This document shows, in pieces, positions 27,189 to 39,994 of a stretch of DNA of 64,000 nt. Source of the DNA: Hoplostethus atlanticus (lineage: Eukaryota; Chordata; Actinopteri; Trachichthyiformes; Trachichthyidae); contig JAXDDX010000072.1 in NCBI GenBank assembly GCA_034670405.1, forward strand, positions 2,169,001 to 2,233,000, in the 5' to 3' direction. The position numbers and the translations under genes were made by a program. The notes below the pieces were generated by a model. That model made no database searches, had not been told where the DNA came from, and saw nothing but the letters and a program-made list of their open reading frames with translations. Position 1 is the first letter of the stretch, and each line of letters opens with the position of its first letter.

Positions 27189-27227
<39 letters not shown>
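27189..27227. repeat. (CT)n array
   Basis: Uninterrupted CT run of about 19 units. Confidence 0.95.
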
Positions 27228-27229
<2 letters not shown>

Positions 27230-27804
27230 GCAGGATAATCAGATTAGGGCAGGAATGTGTGAAAGCGGCTGTTTATCTAGCTGCGGAGAGGCTGTCCAGT
27301 AACCGAGCCTCTCCCGCAGATATGGAAACGAATCACGGTTGCATTGGAAACTCATAGAAACATCATGGAATGCACCGTCGTAATACCGAGATCAAAAGGT
27401 TTGGGCCGGATGCCCTCAGCCACGAGCCAACTATCATCCGCCGACCTGTGCTTTGGGACCGGACTGGGCATTCCCACCTGTTCTTGTTTTATCGTGGGCG
27501 CCCTGAGAGAGTGAATTATGATCGGATTGGCAATTCAGACGTTGTTTTTAAGGCGATGTAAGAGGTAATGTTGCATCTATGCCCGAAAAGGCTTCTTGGT
27601 ACATTCCGGTCCCTTTAGCTGTTGTCCAACATGTGGAGAGGATGAAGGCGATCGGGCGGGGTCTAGTTGTTTTAGGAGTGCAGTATTAGCTCACAGGTCA
27701 AATCAATACACCTCCTGCGCTGCTAGGCTAAATGTTGACTGAGCTCATTTAATGCGATTACCTAGAGAACATAAGCATGTAGGGGTTGTCTTGGCATGGG
27801 GTGA

Positions 27805-27990
27805 TGGCCTCATCATCTGTGGATGGCCTGAGTTCAAGGGCACATTGGCGTAAGACGCTGGTGACTCGAAGGTCACCGGATCGAATCCCTCGACTGGCTG
27901 GGACCATTTGGGTGGGGAACCATTGATCTCACTCGGCCCCCCACCAATCTTTACTCTCTTTAACTGCTGTACAGAATGATGTCATCACCC
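27805..27990 (+). mobile_element. tRNA-derived SINE head
   Basis: GCGTAAGACGCTGGTGACTC then GGTCACCGGATCGAATCCC, whose GGATCGAATCC fits the pol III B box (GGTTCGANTCC) with one change. Looks like the tRNA-related 5' part of a fish SINE; no complete cloverleaf, so not called as tRNA. Confidence 0.5.
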
Positions 27991-28979
27991 GCGATACAAT
28001 CACATGTTTACGATGAGCTCGGGTTGCGCTGAAAAAGGGCCAAATGCTTGCTATCGGCTGAGCGGCTACGCATTGTTGTGTTGTGAAGCTCCGAATCGGC
28101 CCCTACGAACTCGACGCGATCCGTATCACAGCAAGCATGAGTAGGTGTTGGTCCTTCAGGGAGAACGACACGCACACTACCACATGCACACTTACCTCAG
28201 CCTCTGGCTATGCGGCGTACACGGCCTCTTTGCCCGTTGTTGCTGTGTATTTTCCACAGACGGCTATAATTTTGACGCGAGACGGGTCTCTCAGGTGGGT
28301 TGCCAGGTTGGGCAACTATCAGCCTGCTGGATCTCTCAGCTGGAATTCACCGGTTTGTTGTTGGTTGATTGACTGACTGGACGCTCTCTTCCCCATCTGT
28401 CTACCTGGCTGCCCGGTTATCTCTTATATAACTTTGTTTTTACTTTTGCACAAGCAAGTTGAGTTGAGTGTCTTTGATTCGTCGCTGACGGGTGGTACCA
28501 ATGTGCCGAAGGACACATGACTTTCTGCAGCTTACCGTTTCATGAGAGGGCCGATAGCTTAAACTCTGTTACTTAATATTTTAAGCAACTTGTTTTTGTA
28601 CCATACAGACACAAAAAAGGTCATATGAATATGTTGGAACTACATTTGTATTATATACATTTCAAATACTTTTCAGTCTGTGTTGCAAAATATTTCAACT
28701 TTGAAGCAGATTTCGCTAATGCTAGGAGCAAAACCTCATCTCAAGTATCATCTCAAGAGAATCTGAAATAATGATGGAGAAAAAAGCAGGAAACTGGTAA
28801 TCTCACATTAGAGGTGAATGGGAGTTGCGTCTGTAGCGTCTCATGATGTAATAACGGCACATAATATAATAACTGGGCATAATCTAATAGGGTCGAAGAG
28901 TCGAGAATAGAGTCGTAAGTTGCTACAGTGTCTTAGAGGAAAATGATTACATTGATTACATTGTGTGTGTACATTGCAG

Positions 28980-29108
28980 CGATGGAGGAGTTGGTGTGTG
29001 AGCTTCGTCTGTTCCTGGACCTGCTGGACAGGGAGTACCTGAGCGCCGGGGTCCGAGAGAAGAAGATGCACCTGTCCAACGTCCTCCACAGAGTCCTCTC
29101 CGATAAAG
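28980..29108 (+). CDS. afap1: afap1 coding exon 1 (start codon)
   Basis: Encodes residues 1-42 plus the first base of codon 43. The ATG at 28982 follows acceptor AG 28978-28979, leaving 2 nt of 5' UTR (CG) in the exon. The donor GT is at 29109 (GTACGA), phase 1. The peptide starts [20 protein letters not shown], the conserved AFAP1 N-terminal helix, and ends [11 protein letters not shown]. After splicing to the candidate upstream exon the start context would be GGGCGATGG, with purine at -3 and G at +4, a strong Kozak match. The N-terminus is clear by similarity to AFAP1. Confidence 0.93.
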
Positions 29109-29386
29109 GTACGATAAAACCGGCATGGAAACCCCTTCAGAAGTGTCCCCAGTTGTCACCTTATACGATAAGGAGAGACTCATGAGCTTGTATACATCGA
29201 TTACACAACATCCTCTACTCACTCTATGAACTGAGTCTTCCATATACACTCTCACATGCTGTTAGTGAGTGAAATAAAAGTGAAATTAAACTCTTCCTCA
29301 TTTTGCTTGGGACCCCCTGGAACCCAGTCGAGGACCCTTGGTGGCTCCTGGACCAGACTTGTCACTCTCCATTGTGTACTGTAGAA

Positions 29387-29725
29387 TTAAAGGGGCACTA
29401 GGCAAGATTTTTTTGTCAAAATACACCCCTTTTATTGGACTAAATCACAAAGTAGGGTCTGCTACAGAGAAGAGTGTCCCATCCCCCCCTAATCGTAACA
29501 GTGGATTCACCCTATTTGCACAAAATTAAATGCCGGGGTCGGGCATGGACTCTGCTCCGCCCACAGGAAGTAACGAATGAAAAGGGGAGAGCGAAATATG
29601 CCTCTTTCTTCCCTTTGGTATAGTTACATCATTTCTGGGTATTAAAGTTAACATTTTTTCAAACAGTTACCTCTCGCTGCCATTTGGATCCGCCACCGTG
29701 CAAAAGTCGCCGAGTGCAGCTTTAA
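29387..29725 (+). mobile_element. TTAA-ended MITE family A, copy 1
   Basis: Starts TTAAAGGGGCACTAGGCAAG and ends GCCGAGTGCAGCTTTAA, imperfect terminal inverted repeats. The interior shares CCGCCCACAGGAAGTAACGA and CCGCCACCGTGCAAAAGTC with copies at 35560 and ~39995. Lies in the intron between coding exons 1 and 2. No ORF of its own; must depend on a transposase elsewhere. Confidence 0.75.
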
Positions 29726-29776
29726 AGCAGCATCATTAATTCCACCGAAATGCTATCTTCTCCTCTCTCCTCCCAG

Positions 29777-29859
29777 AGCCTTCATTCAAGTCTGAGATCC
29801 ACAGTGGTCTGCCGGCCCCCCCTCAGATGCCCCTGCCTGAGATCCCTCACCCCTGGCTG
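29777..29859 (+). CDS. afap1: afap1 coding exon 2 (Src SH3-binding motif)
   Basis: Codes for the rest of E43 and residues 44-70. Acceptor AG 29775-29776 after a pyrimidine-rich tract; donor GT at 29860 (GTAAGA), phase 0. A second AG at 29777-29778 would give a stop soon after, so 29777 is the right start. The exon contains PPQMPLPEIP, the proline motif known in AFAP1 to bind the Src SH3 domain, followed by HPWL. No anomaly seen. Confidence 0.92.
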
Positions 29860-30147
29860 GTAAGACCGCCCTGTAGGAGCTGGGGAAGTAGTACGTATAG
29901 ATGGGTACAGTTCCCTTATTAAGGATTACGGTGCATTAGCTTCCAGGTGTCACATGGCACATGAACGTCAGGTTTGATGGTGTTGTGGGATGTCAAAGCC
30001 ATCCGAGACGTGTGGAGGGTCTTTTTACAGTCGCTTGTAAAACAGTGGGGAGGGTAGTCATGGCTTCAATATGTGTTCCCCCCCCCTGCTCGTAGCGCCT
30101 TGCATCACCCGGAGAGTCAGTGAGGATTATAATGGCTGTATTATGGC

Positions 30148-30150
<3 letters not shown>

Positions 30151-30205
<55 letters not shown>

Positions 30206-30304
30206 GTGTGTGGAGTCTCGGAGCAGATGCCTCTTATGGAAAGCAGGTGTATATGATGGCTAACAAAGCCGTCTCACCATGACAATAAGCCACAACACCT
30301 TGTT

Positions 30305-30358
<54 letters not shown>
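30151..30358. repeat. Facing (TG)n and (CA)n arrays
   Basis: (TG)n 30151-30212 and (CA)n 30306-30358, about 93 bp apart. In the afap1 pre-mRNA these would be (UG)n and (CA)n able to pair over ~50 bp. Confidence 0.95.
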
Positions 30359-30360
<2 letters not shown>

Positions 30361-31014
30361 AGGCACAAGGCCTTACAGTGCAGTTTGTAATTAGAACCAG
30401 TCCACAGCCTCAGCCTCCTCCGGTGACCCCAGTATGTGTCTGGAAATCACAGCAGAGGTTTTCCCGGAAAACCAGAGGAGAGAGGAGGAGTGAGGAGGAG
30501 AGAGGAGGAGTGAGGAGGAGTGACGTCCCTCGTCGTCTCTCTTCTCTATCTCTCTCTCCTCTGTCCTCGCCTTCCCAGCCATGTTTCCATTCAACTATCA
30601 ATTTTAAAGGTCCCATATAATAGGAATTCAAATTCTTTCTCTCTTTATGTACACTTATGATCAAAGATGTTTCATGGACACGTCAATTTGTCGCTTGAGT
30701 GGAGTTGAAAGTTACTGTTTTTTTTTCAAAAATCCATCCTTGTTTCAGACCAACCCAGGTAAATGCTAGCTCAACTACATTCAATTGCAAAACATCATCG
30801 TTCAGCAACATTGTTGCTATGCTGAGCCTTAGTATATTTGACAACTGAATAATATGGACCTTACAAACTTTTGAAAAAAAAATAAAAAATAATAATAATA
30901 ATAAATTATAAATAAATAAATATATAATAAATATATAATAAATAAAATAAAAAAGTAAAGCAATGCCCTGTTTCACACAGTTGCACACAGTCATACTTGG
31001 AAGCTGCCCAGTAC

Positions 31015-31110
31015 AACTACAGTCTTCTGCTATTGGCCATTCATTCAGCTCCACTGACACGGTTGGGGGTTCAGTGCCTTGCTCAAGGGCATAAAGGCAG
31101 TAGTTGTTGA
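31015..31110 (-). mobile_element. SINE fragment (reverse)
   Basis: Contains CAGTGCCTTGCTCAAGGGCA, the reverse complement of the CCTTGAGCAAGGC SINE body at 11615-11864. Truncated at both ends. Confidence 0.5.
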
Positions 31111-31458
31111 GTTGTTGCCCACTGTCGTTTCCCAGCCTGCTGTCCTCCTTAGGCCTGTTTCCTTGAATACTAGAATATAAGTTAGAATAGAGCAAATGGG
31201 GGGGCGACCAATACGACACTATGAGATATAGACGTTACAGCATGTATGCAGGGTGTGCAAAACAGCAGCTACAGGGATAACCTGCATAAATATACTTGGG
31301 TAACTACTGTCTTTTACTTTCTTCCAGCTCTCTCTCTCTCTTTCTCCCTCGCTCTCTCACTGTCTCTTCCCTCTGAAATTACCATTCATCACATTCCCAC
31401 ACTGACCTCTGGAGAAGCTGAGAGAAAATGTCTGCTCTGCCTCCTCTCTCCAGAACCC

Positions 31459-31501
31459 ATTCCCCCGCAAGCTGTATCCAATTCAGCTTGCGGGGGAATG
31501 A
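31459..31501. repeat. Perfect 16-bp hairpin
   Basis: Arm CATTCCCCCGCAAGCT 31459-31474, 11-nt loop, arm AGCTTGCGGGGGAATG 31486-31501. GC-rich and fully matched. Confidence 0.95.
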
Positions 31502-31625
31502 ACGGCCGGAGAGAGAGAGATGGATGGACGGATAAAAGGGAGAGAGAGGGAGCGGGAGTGGAAGGAAAGAAGGGAAGGGAGAAGGGAAAAAGGGACACGA
31601 GAAGTAAACAAGGTGGAGAGGAAGG

Positions 31626-31673
31626 AAGGAAGGAGATTTAGGTGGGCTTCCCCTACACTAAATCTCCTTCCTT
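31626..31673. repeat. Perfect 16-bp hairpin
   Basis: Arm AAGGAAGGAGATTTAG 31626-31641, 16-nt loop, arm CTAAATCTCCTTCCTT 31658-31673. Confidence 0.95.
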
Positions 31674-33651
31674 TTAGAGTATAACAATAAGTGGAGAGTG
31701 CAATAAATAGACAAGACAGAGAGAGAGAGAGGAAGAATGAAAGATGATGGCAGAGAGAGAGACGGCCCTGGCCACGGTCTGTCTGCGACCCGTCGAGGTC
31801 CAGCGCCAAGCCAAACCAACACACTCCGCGAGCCTGAGAGGCTGTGGCTTTAGGAGCTACATCAGCGCTATGTCAACCCCATAGCCTACGGCAGCCATTT
31901 TTTGTTAGCTAGCAACACATAGAAGGACAATACCTCATGAATGAATGCATGCCTGCGACCACATACCAGTTCATGTATGTTATAATCTCGTACGTAGGGG
32001 AGACCCGGGACGGGTGGAACGTGGGATAGTTGAGACGGTGAATAAAACTGGCAACTTTACAGCCAATTGTCTTGACTTTTGTGGTTAGCATCTTTTTGAA
32101 CTATTTTTTTTTTTGGTACACATTTTTGGATAAATTAACACACACATTCATACGCACACAAACATATGGTTCTGTTCAAAACGGAGGTCATATTACATGT
32201 GTTAGTTGTTCTTCTGCTAAGCTAATTTCTGTCCCTGTCTTTCAGATAAAAATAACTCTCTTTCTATGTGCCCTGGAGAGTTTTCTCACAGATAGACGCA
32301 TTTTTGACAGAAAAAAAAAAAGTAAGAAGTGTTACAACCATCCCTGGTCTCCCCTATATTATAACAAAGTATAAACACACAAATATGACCACAAATATTA
32401 CTTATTATGCATTCATTTGCAGATACTGTATATGTCTTCAACAGTGGATTGGAAGAAAATATATTTTCAAGTGTCCAAAATATATAAATAACAACAAAAT
32501 AAATAACAAAAGTCTAAGCTAATGCCCAGGTATGTGTGAAATGTTTTCCACATGGACCCATTGCAGCCATTTTCATTACTCGCAACTAGCAACAAATTAG
32601 TTTAAAATAGTTGTGAGTAGTTATGAAACTGTTTTTTTCCACACATGCTTTGGCTCTTTTTTAGCGCAAAACAACCAAATCCTTGTTGTTTGTTAGCATC
32701 CTTAGCATTCCTGTTGTTGGCGCTAGTGCTAGTGTCGCCTCAGGACAGTCAGCTGATGTTATTGTGGACCTGCCGCGCATCGTGTCTGTTAGCAGGGCAT
32801 GCTAGTCACATGTGTGTGTGTGACACTAGTCAGAGACAAAGAGAGGATGTGTGCACGCTGCTATCTAGCTAAGAATAGGCACTTGTTTCCCCAAGGGCCG
32901 AGACTGCTTATTGACTCCCCTTTACTGACATGCACACACACACAGACACACACACACACACACACTAATATCATTAGGGATCAGGAGACCCAACAGGATA
33001 TCCGTTAATCAGATAGACCGAAATTGGCCCTTGTAGTCCTTCAAGCTCTAAGAACCACCCTCTGGGCTTCCCTTATAGTGTGTGTGTGTGTGTGTGTGTG
33101 AAGGGAGGTCAGTAAGAAGTCAATAACAAAGCAGTGAAGTCCAATACAAAGAAGGCAAAAATATCACATGGACTGATTTTGTTTTCACGATTTCTTCTGA
33201 TTCTTTTAGGCGTTACCGCCGTATTCCTGCGGGCGCTGTCATACACAGAGGCCTTTTGTCTCATGTTGTTCAGTGTTATACAGACACAGGTCACATCAGT
33301 GGCATGGCTGTTCAGCATACTGACTCATGACCCTGTTATGTGTGTGTGTGTGTGTGGAGTTGAATATCTGTTAAATTTAGTAAAAACAGTGGGTTTGCAC
33401 ACACACACACACATGCACACGCACGTGCACACAGACTTTGATACTCTCCACATGCCACACCTCATAAATCTCTGCAGCGATCAGAGGCAGCGGATCACTG
33501 TACCGTTTTTACAATGTGTTGCATGTCACACACACACACACACGCATACACATGCGCACACGCGTCTACACACACGCAAAAACCAAGTCTGTCTCTAATT
33601 AAATGACAGTGACCGCAATGAGTGTGACACAATCTGACTGAAGGACTAGAA

Positions 33652-33753
<102 letters not shown>

Positions 33754-34029
33754 TGTGATTTATGCTGTACAGTAAAAACGCTTTCATCTCGGGCATGAAA
33801 TACATTCCTGTCGTCAACGAGCTTACTGCTTTAGCCGCTAACACATGAGCTATGTTTCCATCCCGAGCGTCAAGCCAACGTTGCACGAACGTATTTGATA
33901 TTTGATATGTCATATTCGACGCTGCCTGAAGAGGAGAACAAAGAGATATTTTTGGTGCTGTACTGACATCAGCTCCATACAGCCACGACGGAGGCTTGCA
34001 CATGGGGATGACACGATTTCACACCAGTT

Positions 34030-34130
34030 CACTTTTGAACTGTGTAAAACATTTTGATGATATTTCTATGATATTTTATGATATTTCTGTGATATTTCTA
34101 TGATATTTTATGATATATATATATAAAATA
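34030..34130. repeat. Short tandem repeat of GATATTTCTAT-type units
   Basis: Alternating GATATTTCTAT / GATATTTTAT units ending in (AT)n. Confidence 0.8.
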
Positions 34131-34312
34131 CTCCCACTATCAGAGGAAGTGTTCGATGTCGGTGGCCTATTCCGGTGGCATCCAGGCGCACAGCGTCAGC
34201 ATGGGCCGCCTGAGCAACCGGTGCTCCATTGCGGCTCTGCATCGGGGCGAATGTGGGCCAGACCTGCTGTTGAGACACAAATGACTTCCATCTGTGTTGA
34301 TGTTGGAGAGTG

Positions 34313-34385
34313 GTGCACCTCCCCCTCCCCTCCCCTCCCCTCCCTCTCCCTCTCCCTCTCCTCCCCTTCCTCCTCCTCCTCCTCG
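34313..34385. repeat. CT-rich (CTCCC/CTCCT) tract
   Basis: Almost pure pyrimidine strand of about 70 bp. Confidence 0.9.
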
Positions 34386-35559
34386 TCTTCTCCGCCCTCA
34401 ACTTCCCCCGAGCGGACCCTCCCCTGTATTAACCTTCCGACACACGGCGTGCAGAGAGGTGTGTGTCAAACTCATGCGTGCGCAGCGGGGCGTTGTGTTC
34501 GTTTTGCGTTCTCTATCATGCATCGGGAACGCAAACGCGTACAGGAGTGTGTGCGCTGACGACAGATAGGCACCGGATGGGTTTCACTCTCCGTGGCGGC
34601 CTAGTTCCCATTTGGAATTAATTTCCTCTCTCTCTCTGTCTCTCTCTCTCTCAGACAACCCCCCCCCTCCTCCTACCCAAGCACTCTCGAAGATAAATAT
34701 ATGTCTCGTCCCAGGTTTTGTATCCGAATGAAGCCGATACTGTACACACACACCCACGTTATTCTGTTCCCCCCCAGTCTACATTCGCTGTAATGTATTG
34801 TTAGGTACGATTGGGAGCATTCCTTACCCACTGCAAGTTGTCATGGCCAAATACCATATCACTCGATTCCCGATGAATCAATCCCGCTCATCCACGTGTT
34901 TACGAGCGTTTTGCCTCCGGTTCGCTGTGGGATCAACGGCCCGCTTGGCTGTTTTGCTGATGAGTCTGTTTTCATTTTTTTTTCTCTCTTGCCTCAGTGG
35001 GGTTCCCCCTTTTAGTTTGCGGTGTTGGCCAACCACAGCAAAGTTGCCAGTGACATCAACGCTGTTGTGTCATTGCCTTCAGACAGGAAATGAGGCTGGC
35101 AAACAAGGAGGTAAATTGTAGATTCATCACGTCTTTAACTACGGCGAGGATTTGTAGCGACACATGACTGCAGCGTGGTTAATCTCCCGAGGGCCGAAAC
35201 CATTTCAGCCTATACTGACGCTCTTTGGAAAAAGTCCCCGCTGAGAAACTGGAGCACGGATGGAAAACCTATTTCACTCCTTCTTTTTCCCACCCCGATG
35301 CTTCTGAAGACTTTTTTTACAATGCCAAGAATCTTTTTTCCCCCCTCCCCTCACACATCATGTGACTAAATAAAGCAGCAAGGGAAAATTAAGCTATTTT
35401 TGCAAGCTAATACTGTTCGCCGTTTAGCTGAATGAAATCTAGGGCTGGTGGATGCTTTTTTGCTCACTGACACCACCACCTACAATGGGGAATATCCACT
35501 CTTTTTCTCTCTTTTTGACTGCATGCAGCGTAAATAGCAAAAAGAACACACCACATTAT

Positions 35560-35872
35560 TTAAAGCTCTACTAGGCAAGGTTTTTATCGGCCTAAATCAC
35601 AAATTGAATTCTGGTTTTGGGTCTGGACGGTGGTGGGAAATCTTCCCGGCGCACAGGAAGTGACGATTCGAATCGAAAGGAGTTCAGGAATCAAAACGCC
35701 AAAGCGAAATACAAAACGTTCTCCTCAACAGCGGCGAGTGTGCACTCCGTCGAGAGGAAGTTGGTCCGGAGATCTGATTTCTGGGTGTTGAAGTCCTCCA
35801 AATTTCAGACATTTTCCCTTTCACTGCCACTTGGGGCCGCCAACGTGCAAAAATTGCCTAGTACAGCTGTAA
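35560..35872 (+). mobile_element. TTAA-ended MITE family A, copy 2
   Basis: TTAAAGCTCTACTAGGCAAG at the left end and TTGCCTAGTACAGCTGTAA at the right end are good terminal inverted repeats. The interior GCGCACAGGAAGTGACGA and GGGGCCGCCAACGTGCAAAA match copy 1. Confidence 0.8.
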
Positions 35873-37244
35873 ATAAAGAAAGTAAAGTTAGGAATACAAG
35901 AATTCACTAAGCACTGTAAGCACTCACAGAACGCCACTTGTCCAATCACAACACGGGGTCAGAAACGTCCAGCGTTCCACAATGTGTGCTACACTTAAAC
36001 CGTTAAATCCTATGTAGCTTGGCATCGTCCGCTTCCTGTCTAGGTGATTTGATGAATGTGTGTGTGTGTGTGTGTGTGTGTGCGCGGGTGTGTGTATGTT
36101 TCTCCAGTGCCAGCTCATTCCCCCTCACAATAGAGCGGTTCCATTCCAGACGCGCTGTAGACTCGGGGCTCCCTTCCAACGAAAGCAGAGGCACCCCACC
36201 CTTCTTCCCCCAAAGCCAAGGACCACAGGCCCCTATACCGGCTCCCACCGGCTCCTTCTGACCCACGTTTATGCCTCATTGTGAGGTGAGACAAAACAGA
36301 GGAAGAGGTGTGGAGAGGTCTGGAAATGGACAGATAGCACCTCCCCATCAATCTCACCCAACACTTATTTTCCCAATTCAGGCAGCGGACTGACATATCC
36401 GCCAGAAATGGCACTCAAGCCCCAACGTGTGTGTGTGAGCTGTTAATGCACCTGTCTGTCAAAACGCACAATCGACCCGGCAGTTTTGCCCCCCGAGAGA
36501 AAAGAAGGAAGGAAGGCAGTAAGGGAGGGAGGAAAGGATGGCAGGGCAACAGGGAGGGAAGAATAGAGCTTAAAATGGGAGTTGTGAGAAAGGTTTTGTT
36601 GGAGGTAACACTAGCATGGGTGGTTCATGTATAAACAGTGAGGTGGAACACTTAGATGTGTATCGGGGGGTTGGCAAGGTCTGGGTTTGGCCATGACCTT
36701 GAGTCCTGCAGAGAGGGGATTTTTAGAGCAAGCAAGACAGGGAGAGATTGTGTGTGTGTGTCTATTAACTGCCTGTCTGCCTGCCTGTCTTATGTCCATT
36801 CGGCCATGTTTTTTTTTGCAGAGTTGCATACCCTCATATTCATAAAAGTCATTATTTCTTTTAATTTTTTAGAGATTGTTTTTTTTATATATAGTTGGCA
36901 ACTGTATAGGAACAATGAAATTGCAGCAGGAATGGAATTCAAGTTAAAATCAATATAACAATGTAAATGTTGGATGTTGGATTTGCATTGAAACCAATCT
37001 GGCAGATTTTCAGAAGGTGACCATGCAGAGATGGTGCATTTATGCTCATAGTTGGAAAAAAAAACTATGAAAACTATGGAAAAACTATTAAAAACCAAAA
37101 ATATATATATATTTTGTGTCCATGTGACGGAGCTGGTGTAGACAGCAACATGGATTAAAGCGAGAGCGTTTCGGTTTCCGAGAAATGGACGACTGTAAAA
37201 GTCGCTTCTGGTGTAGACCGGGCTTCAGAGAGGACTCCTGTGTG

Positions 37245-37246
<2 letters not shown>

Positions 37247-37279
<33 letters not shown>
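37247..37279. repeat. (GT)n array
   Basis: GT run of about 16 units. Confidence 0.95.
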
Positions 37280-37282
<3 letters not shown>

Positions 37283-39994
37283 GCTAATCAGCTGAGCTCC
37301 AGACCGAGTTCCTCTCCCACACAATGAACCTTTCAGTACTGCTACTGGACAGCTGCCACTGTTGCAACCGCCATAATGTAATCTACAGTGCTTTATCATA
37401 CTATTCCCACTGATAAACCAGATTTATAGTGACGAGTGTGTGTCGGCATGTCGGAGATGACTTTTCTTAGAGTTTAAACATGTAAGGGTAAGAGGTGCTA
37501 ATGTCTGTCAATATGCTCCACACCCCCGGATACGGCAAAAAAATACATTTCACACATACTTCATGGGCGGGCAGGCGAAAAAATCCCCTTCAGAATAAGG
37601 CTTCCAGCGAATGGAAAGACATGGGAATGGCAGCAAAAAACGCGCAAAAAATACTTTTATTTTCTTATTTTCTGGATTTTCTGCACATAAGTCTTCATCA
37701 GAGTGTTTTTCATTCAGCACGGTTAGAGTACGTTTATCAAAATGCACAAAAACTGGCATGGCGTGCAGGAAGCATGTCAAAATGTCTGCGAAGGCTGCAT
37801 CTGTATGCATAGACAGGACAAGACAAGTTGAGTCAGGCCGTAGTGAGGTTATCTGGGGACGAAGCCCTGAGGATGATGGGTAACTACCGCCGCAAACCTC
37901 CTCTGCTCTTTTTTTTTTGTTTTCATCTTCGTCTGCAGTCTGGCATCAATTTAGAACTCGTTCACATGCCATACCTTGGCTTGACCTCACCCTGAAGCTT
38001 GCGTTTTTTAAGAATGTGAGCAGTTATCGCACCCCATGCTTCTAACCTTTTCACGTGGTTGGAGCGGTGCTGTTAATGCCAACAGCTTCCCAGATCTGTT
38101 GTATTTTCTCAATCCACGGTTCATTTGACAGTTAGCAATGGGGGGAAAGCTGAAAACGCACACAGTTCGGTAAACGGGAGGCGGTAGGTAGCGGGAAGAT
38201 TAGAGAAACAGCTGGGACCGGCTGGGAAAAATCTGGTCGGGGGAAAGTGAATAAGTAACGCTCAACCACCACCGTGAGATGACCTTGAGCGAGCCAGTTG
38301 CACAAGTGTAGCTGCTAAGACTGTGATTGTTCCAGTTTTGTCACGTGTGACGTAATACATAAAATATTAAATGCACTGTAAAATGCATCATGAAATATCT
38401 AAAATCTAAAGTGCATCTGGGAGAAGTGTCATCAGTCGGGTCTCTTCATTTTCACAAGTTCTGCCCATCCGATGAAATCAAATCTTTTAGAATGGGCTTG
38501 CAGCTCTCGGGACACTAGAGCATCATGGGAAATGCAGTTTTCCTTCTCAAAGCCTCCAGCTTTCCTCTGTCCACTCAGTTTACCCACTGGCACCGTGACA
38601 CATTTATTCGAGTCCGGTCCTCCCACGCAGGGCAAAAATGGATACTTGGAATGAGCGCTTTGGACGCGACTTCCAGGCCAGGGCCAGACCGGCAGACGAA
38701 CCTCCCACATCAAGCGTCCAAACCGAGGTCAAGGCTCCCTCACCGCTCCCTAATTACACATTATTACAGTGGAATTCTGACATTTCTGATCTGCATCCAT
38801 GCACATGACCTGTACATGTTCCTGCGCACATCGTTGCATATGGGTCGATGGATGTTTCTGGACACGTTTCTATTTGTGTGCGACCTCTGTCTGTTAGGAA
38901 AAAACATTTGTACATGTGAAGTCATTTCTGTATATATATATATATACGTTCCATCTGTGAACTTTACAAGGTGAAAGCTAACAACCTGCACATCTGGACA
39001 CATTTCTGTAGATACATTCAGACTCATCTACTCTAATGGAATCTGGATTGGAAAGGGTTCGCCGCCCAGATCTTCCACTTTACTCTTGTTTGTGGATAGG
39101 AAACCGCCATACGGTGGACGGTGAGCGGATGGTTTGGAGATCTGCCGAGCAGATGCAGCTGATCAGAGCTGGACTGAGGGGAAATGCGGACCAACACATC
39201 TCGACGATTACCGAGATGTTTTGTTTACGGTCAGTGGAGGGGCGGAATGCATTGCGACTGCAGCGAACGCCTGTTAGTTGCAGCACGTTACGGTGTAATT
39301 GATCGGCGCAGATTACTTACTCGCGACACGACCAAGCTGTTGCTGTTGGAGAGCAAAAAACAAGGAAAAAGTCGACTGTATGCGCACACACTTCGCTCGC
39401 CCCAGTGCCTCTAACCTTCGTGTCAATACATAGCAGAGCAATGGGATCACCGCTCCGTTCTCGAGTGTGTAATGTAATGTATCCTGCTGCACAAAATGCC
39501 TCCCCCAAACAATCAGTTTCTGCACGGTTATTCACGATATTATTCTTGCTTGAAAAGGAAAAAAATCTGATATGAGGTATGAGGCTCCGGACCTCCCAGC
39601 AGCCTCTCCGCATCAATGCAAACAGGTTGGGTTTCAGGGTTTCATCTCAATGTCTTTGTCTCGAACCTGATATTTTACCTCATTGTTTGACCACTGTGGC
39701 TGAATGCTGTCTTTCTTTTGTTTTCTCTGCCTTTCTTCCTTTCTTTCTCTCTTCCTCTCCCCGAGGGATTGTCAGGGTCGGGGTAGGGAGGAGAAGGCTA
39801 GGCGGTTCTGGAGTTTAGTGGGACGGCGGTTTCCCTGCCAAGAAATGAGTTCACCGAACCAGCATTTCCCCTCAGGAGATGCGATAAGGTTCTGGGCTGC
39901 CACTTGAGTTATAGATGGAAAGAGAGAGGAACAGGGAGGGATGAAGAGAGAGATAAAAGGAGGGAGGGTGAATGTATAGACTGACATGGAAGAG

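Larger units (their letters stand above)
19060..28979 (+). other. afap1: afap1 intron 1 (if 18840-19059 is the first exon)
   Basis: About 9.9 kb with no exon I can support. Contains a MITE-like repeat (21425-21663), (CA)n arrays (25648-25675, 25828-25890), (CT)n (27189-27227), and a SINE head (27805-27990). Some GC-rich patches (22130-22470, 24260-24400) carry no recognisable coding. Confidence 0.5.

Noticed and set aside
27870..27900. tRNA gene suggested by a B-box-like GGATCGAATCC
   Set aside because: No full cloverleaf or convincing A box; fits a SINE head better.
30683..31219. 178-codon frame on the - strand
   Set aside because: Driven by AT-rich Ile/Tyr/Leu runs and a SINE fragment; no splice or homology support.
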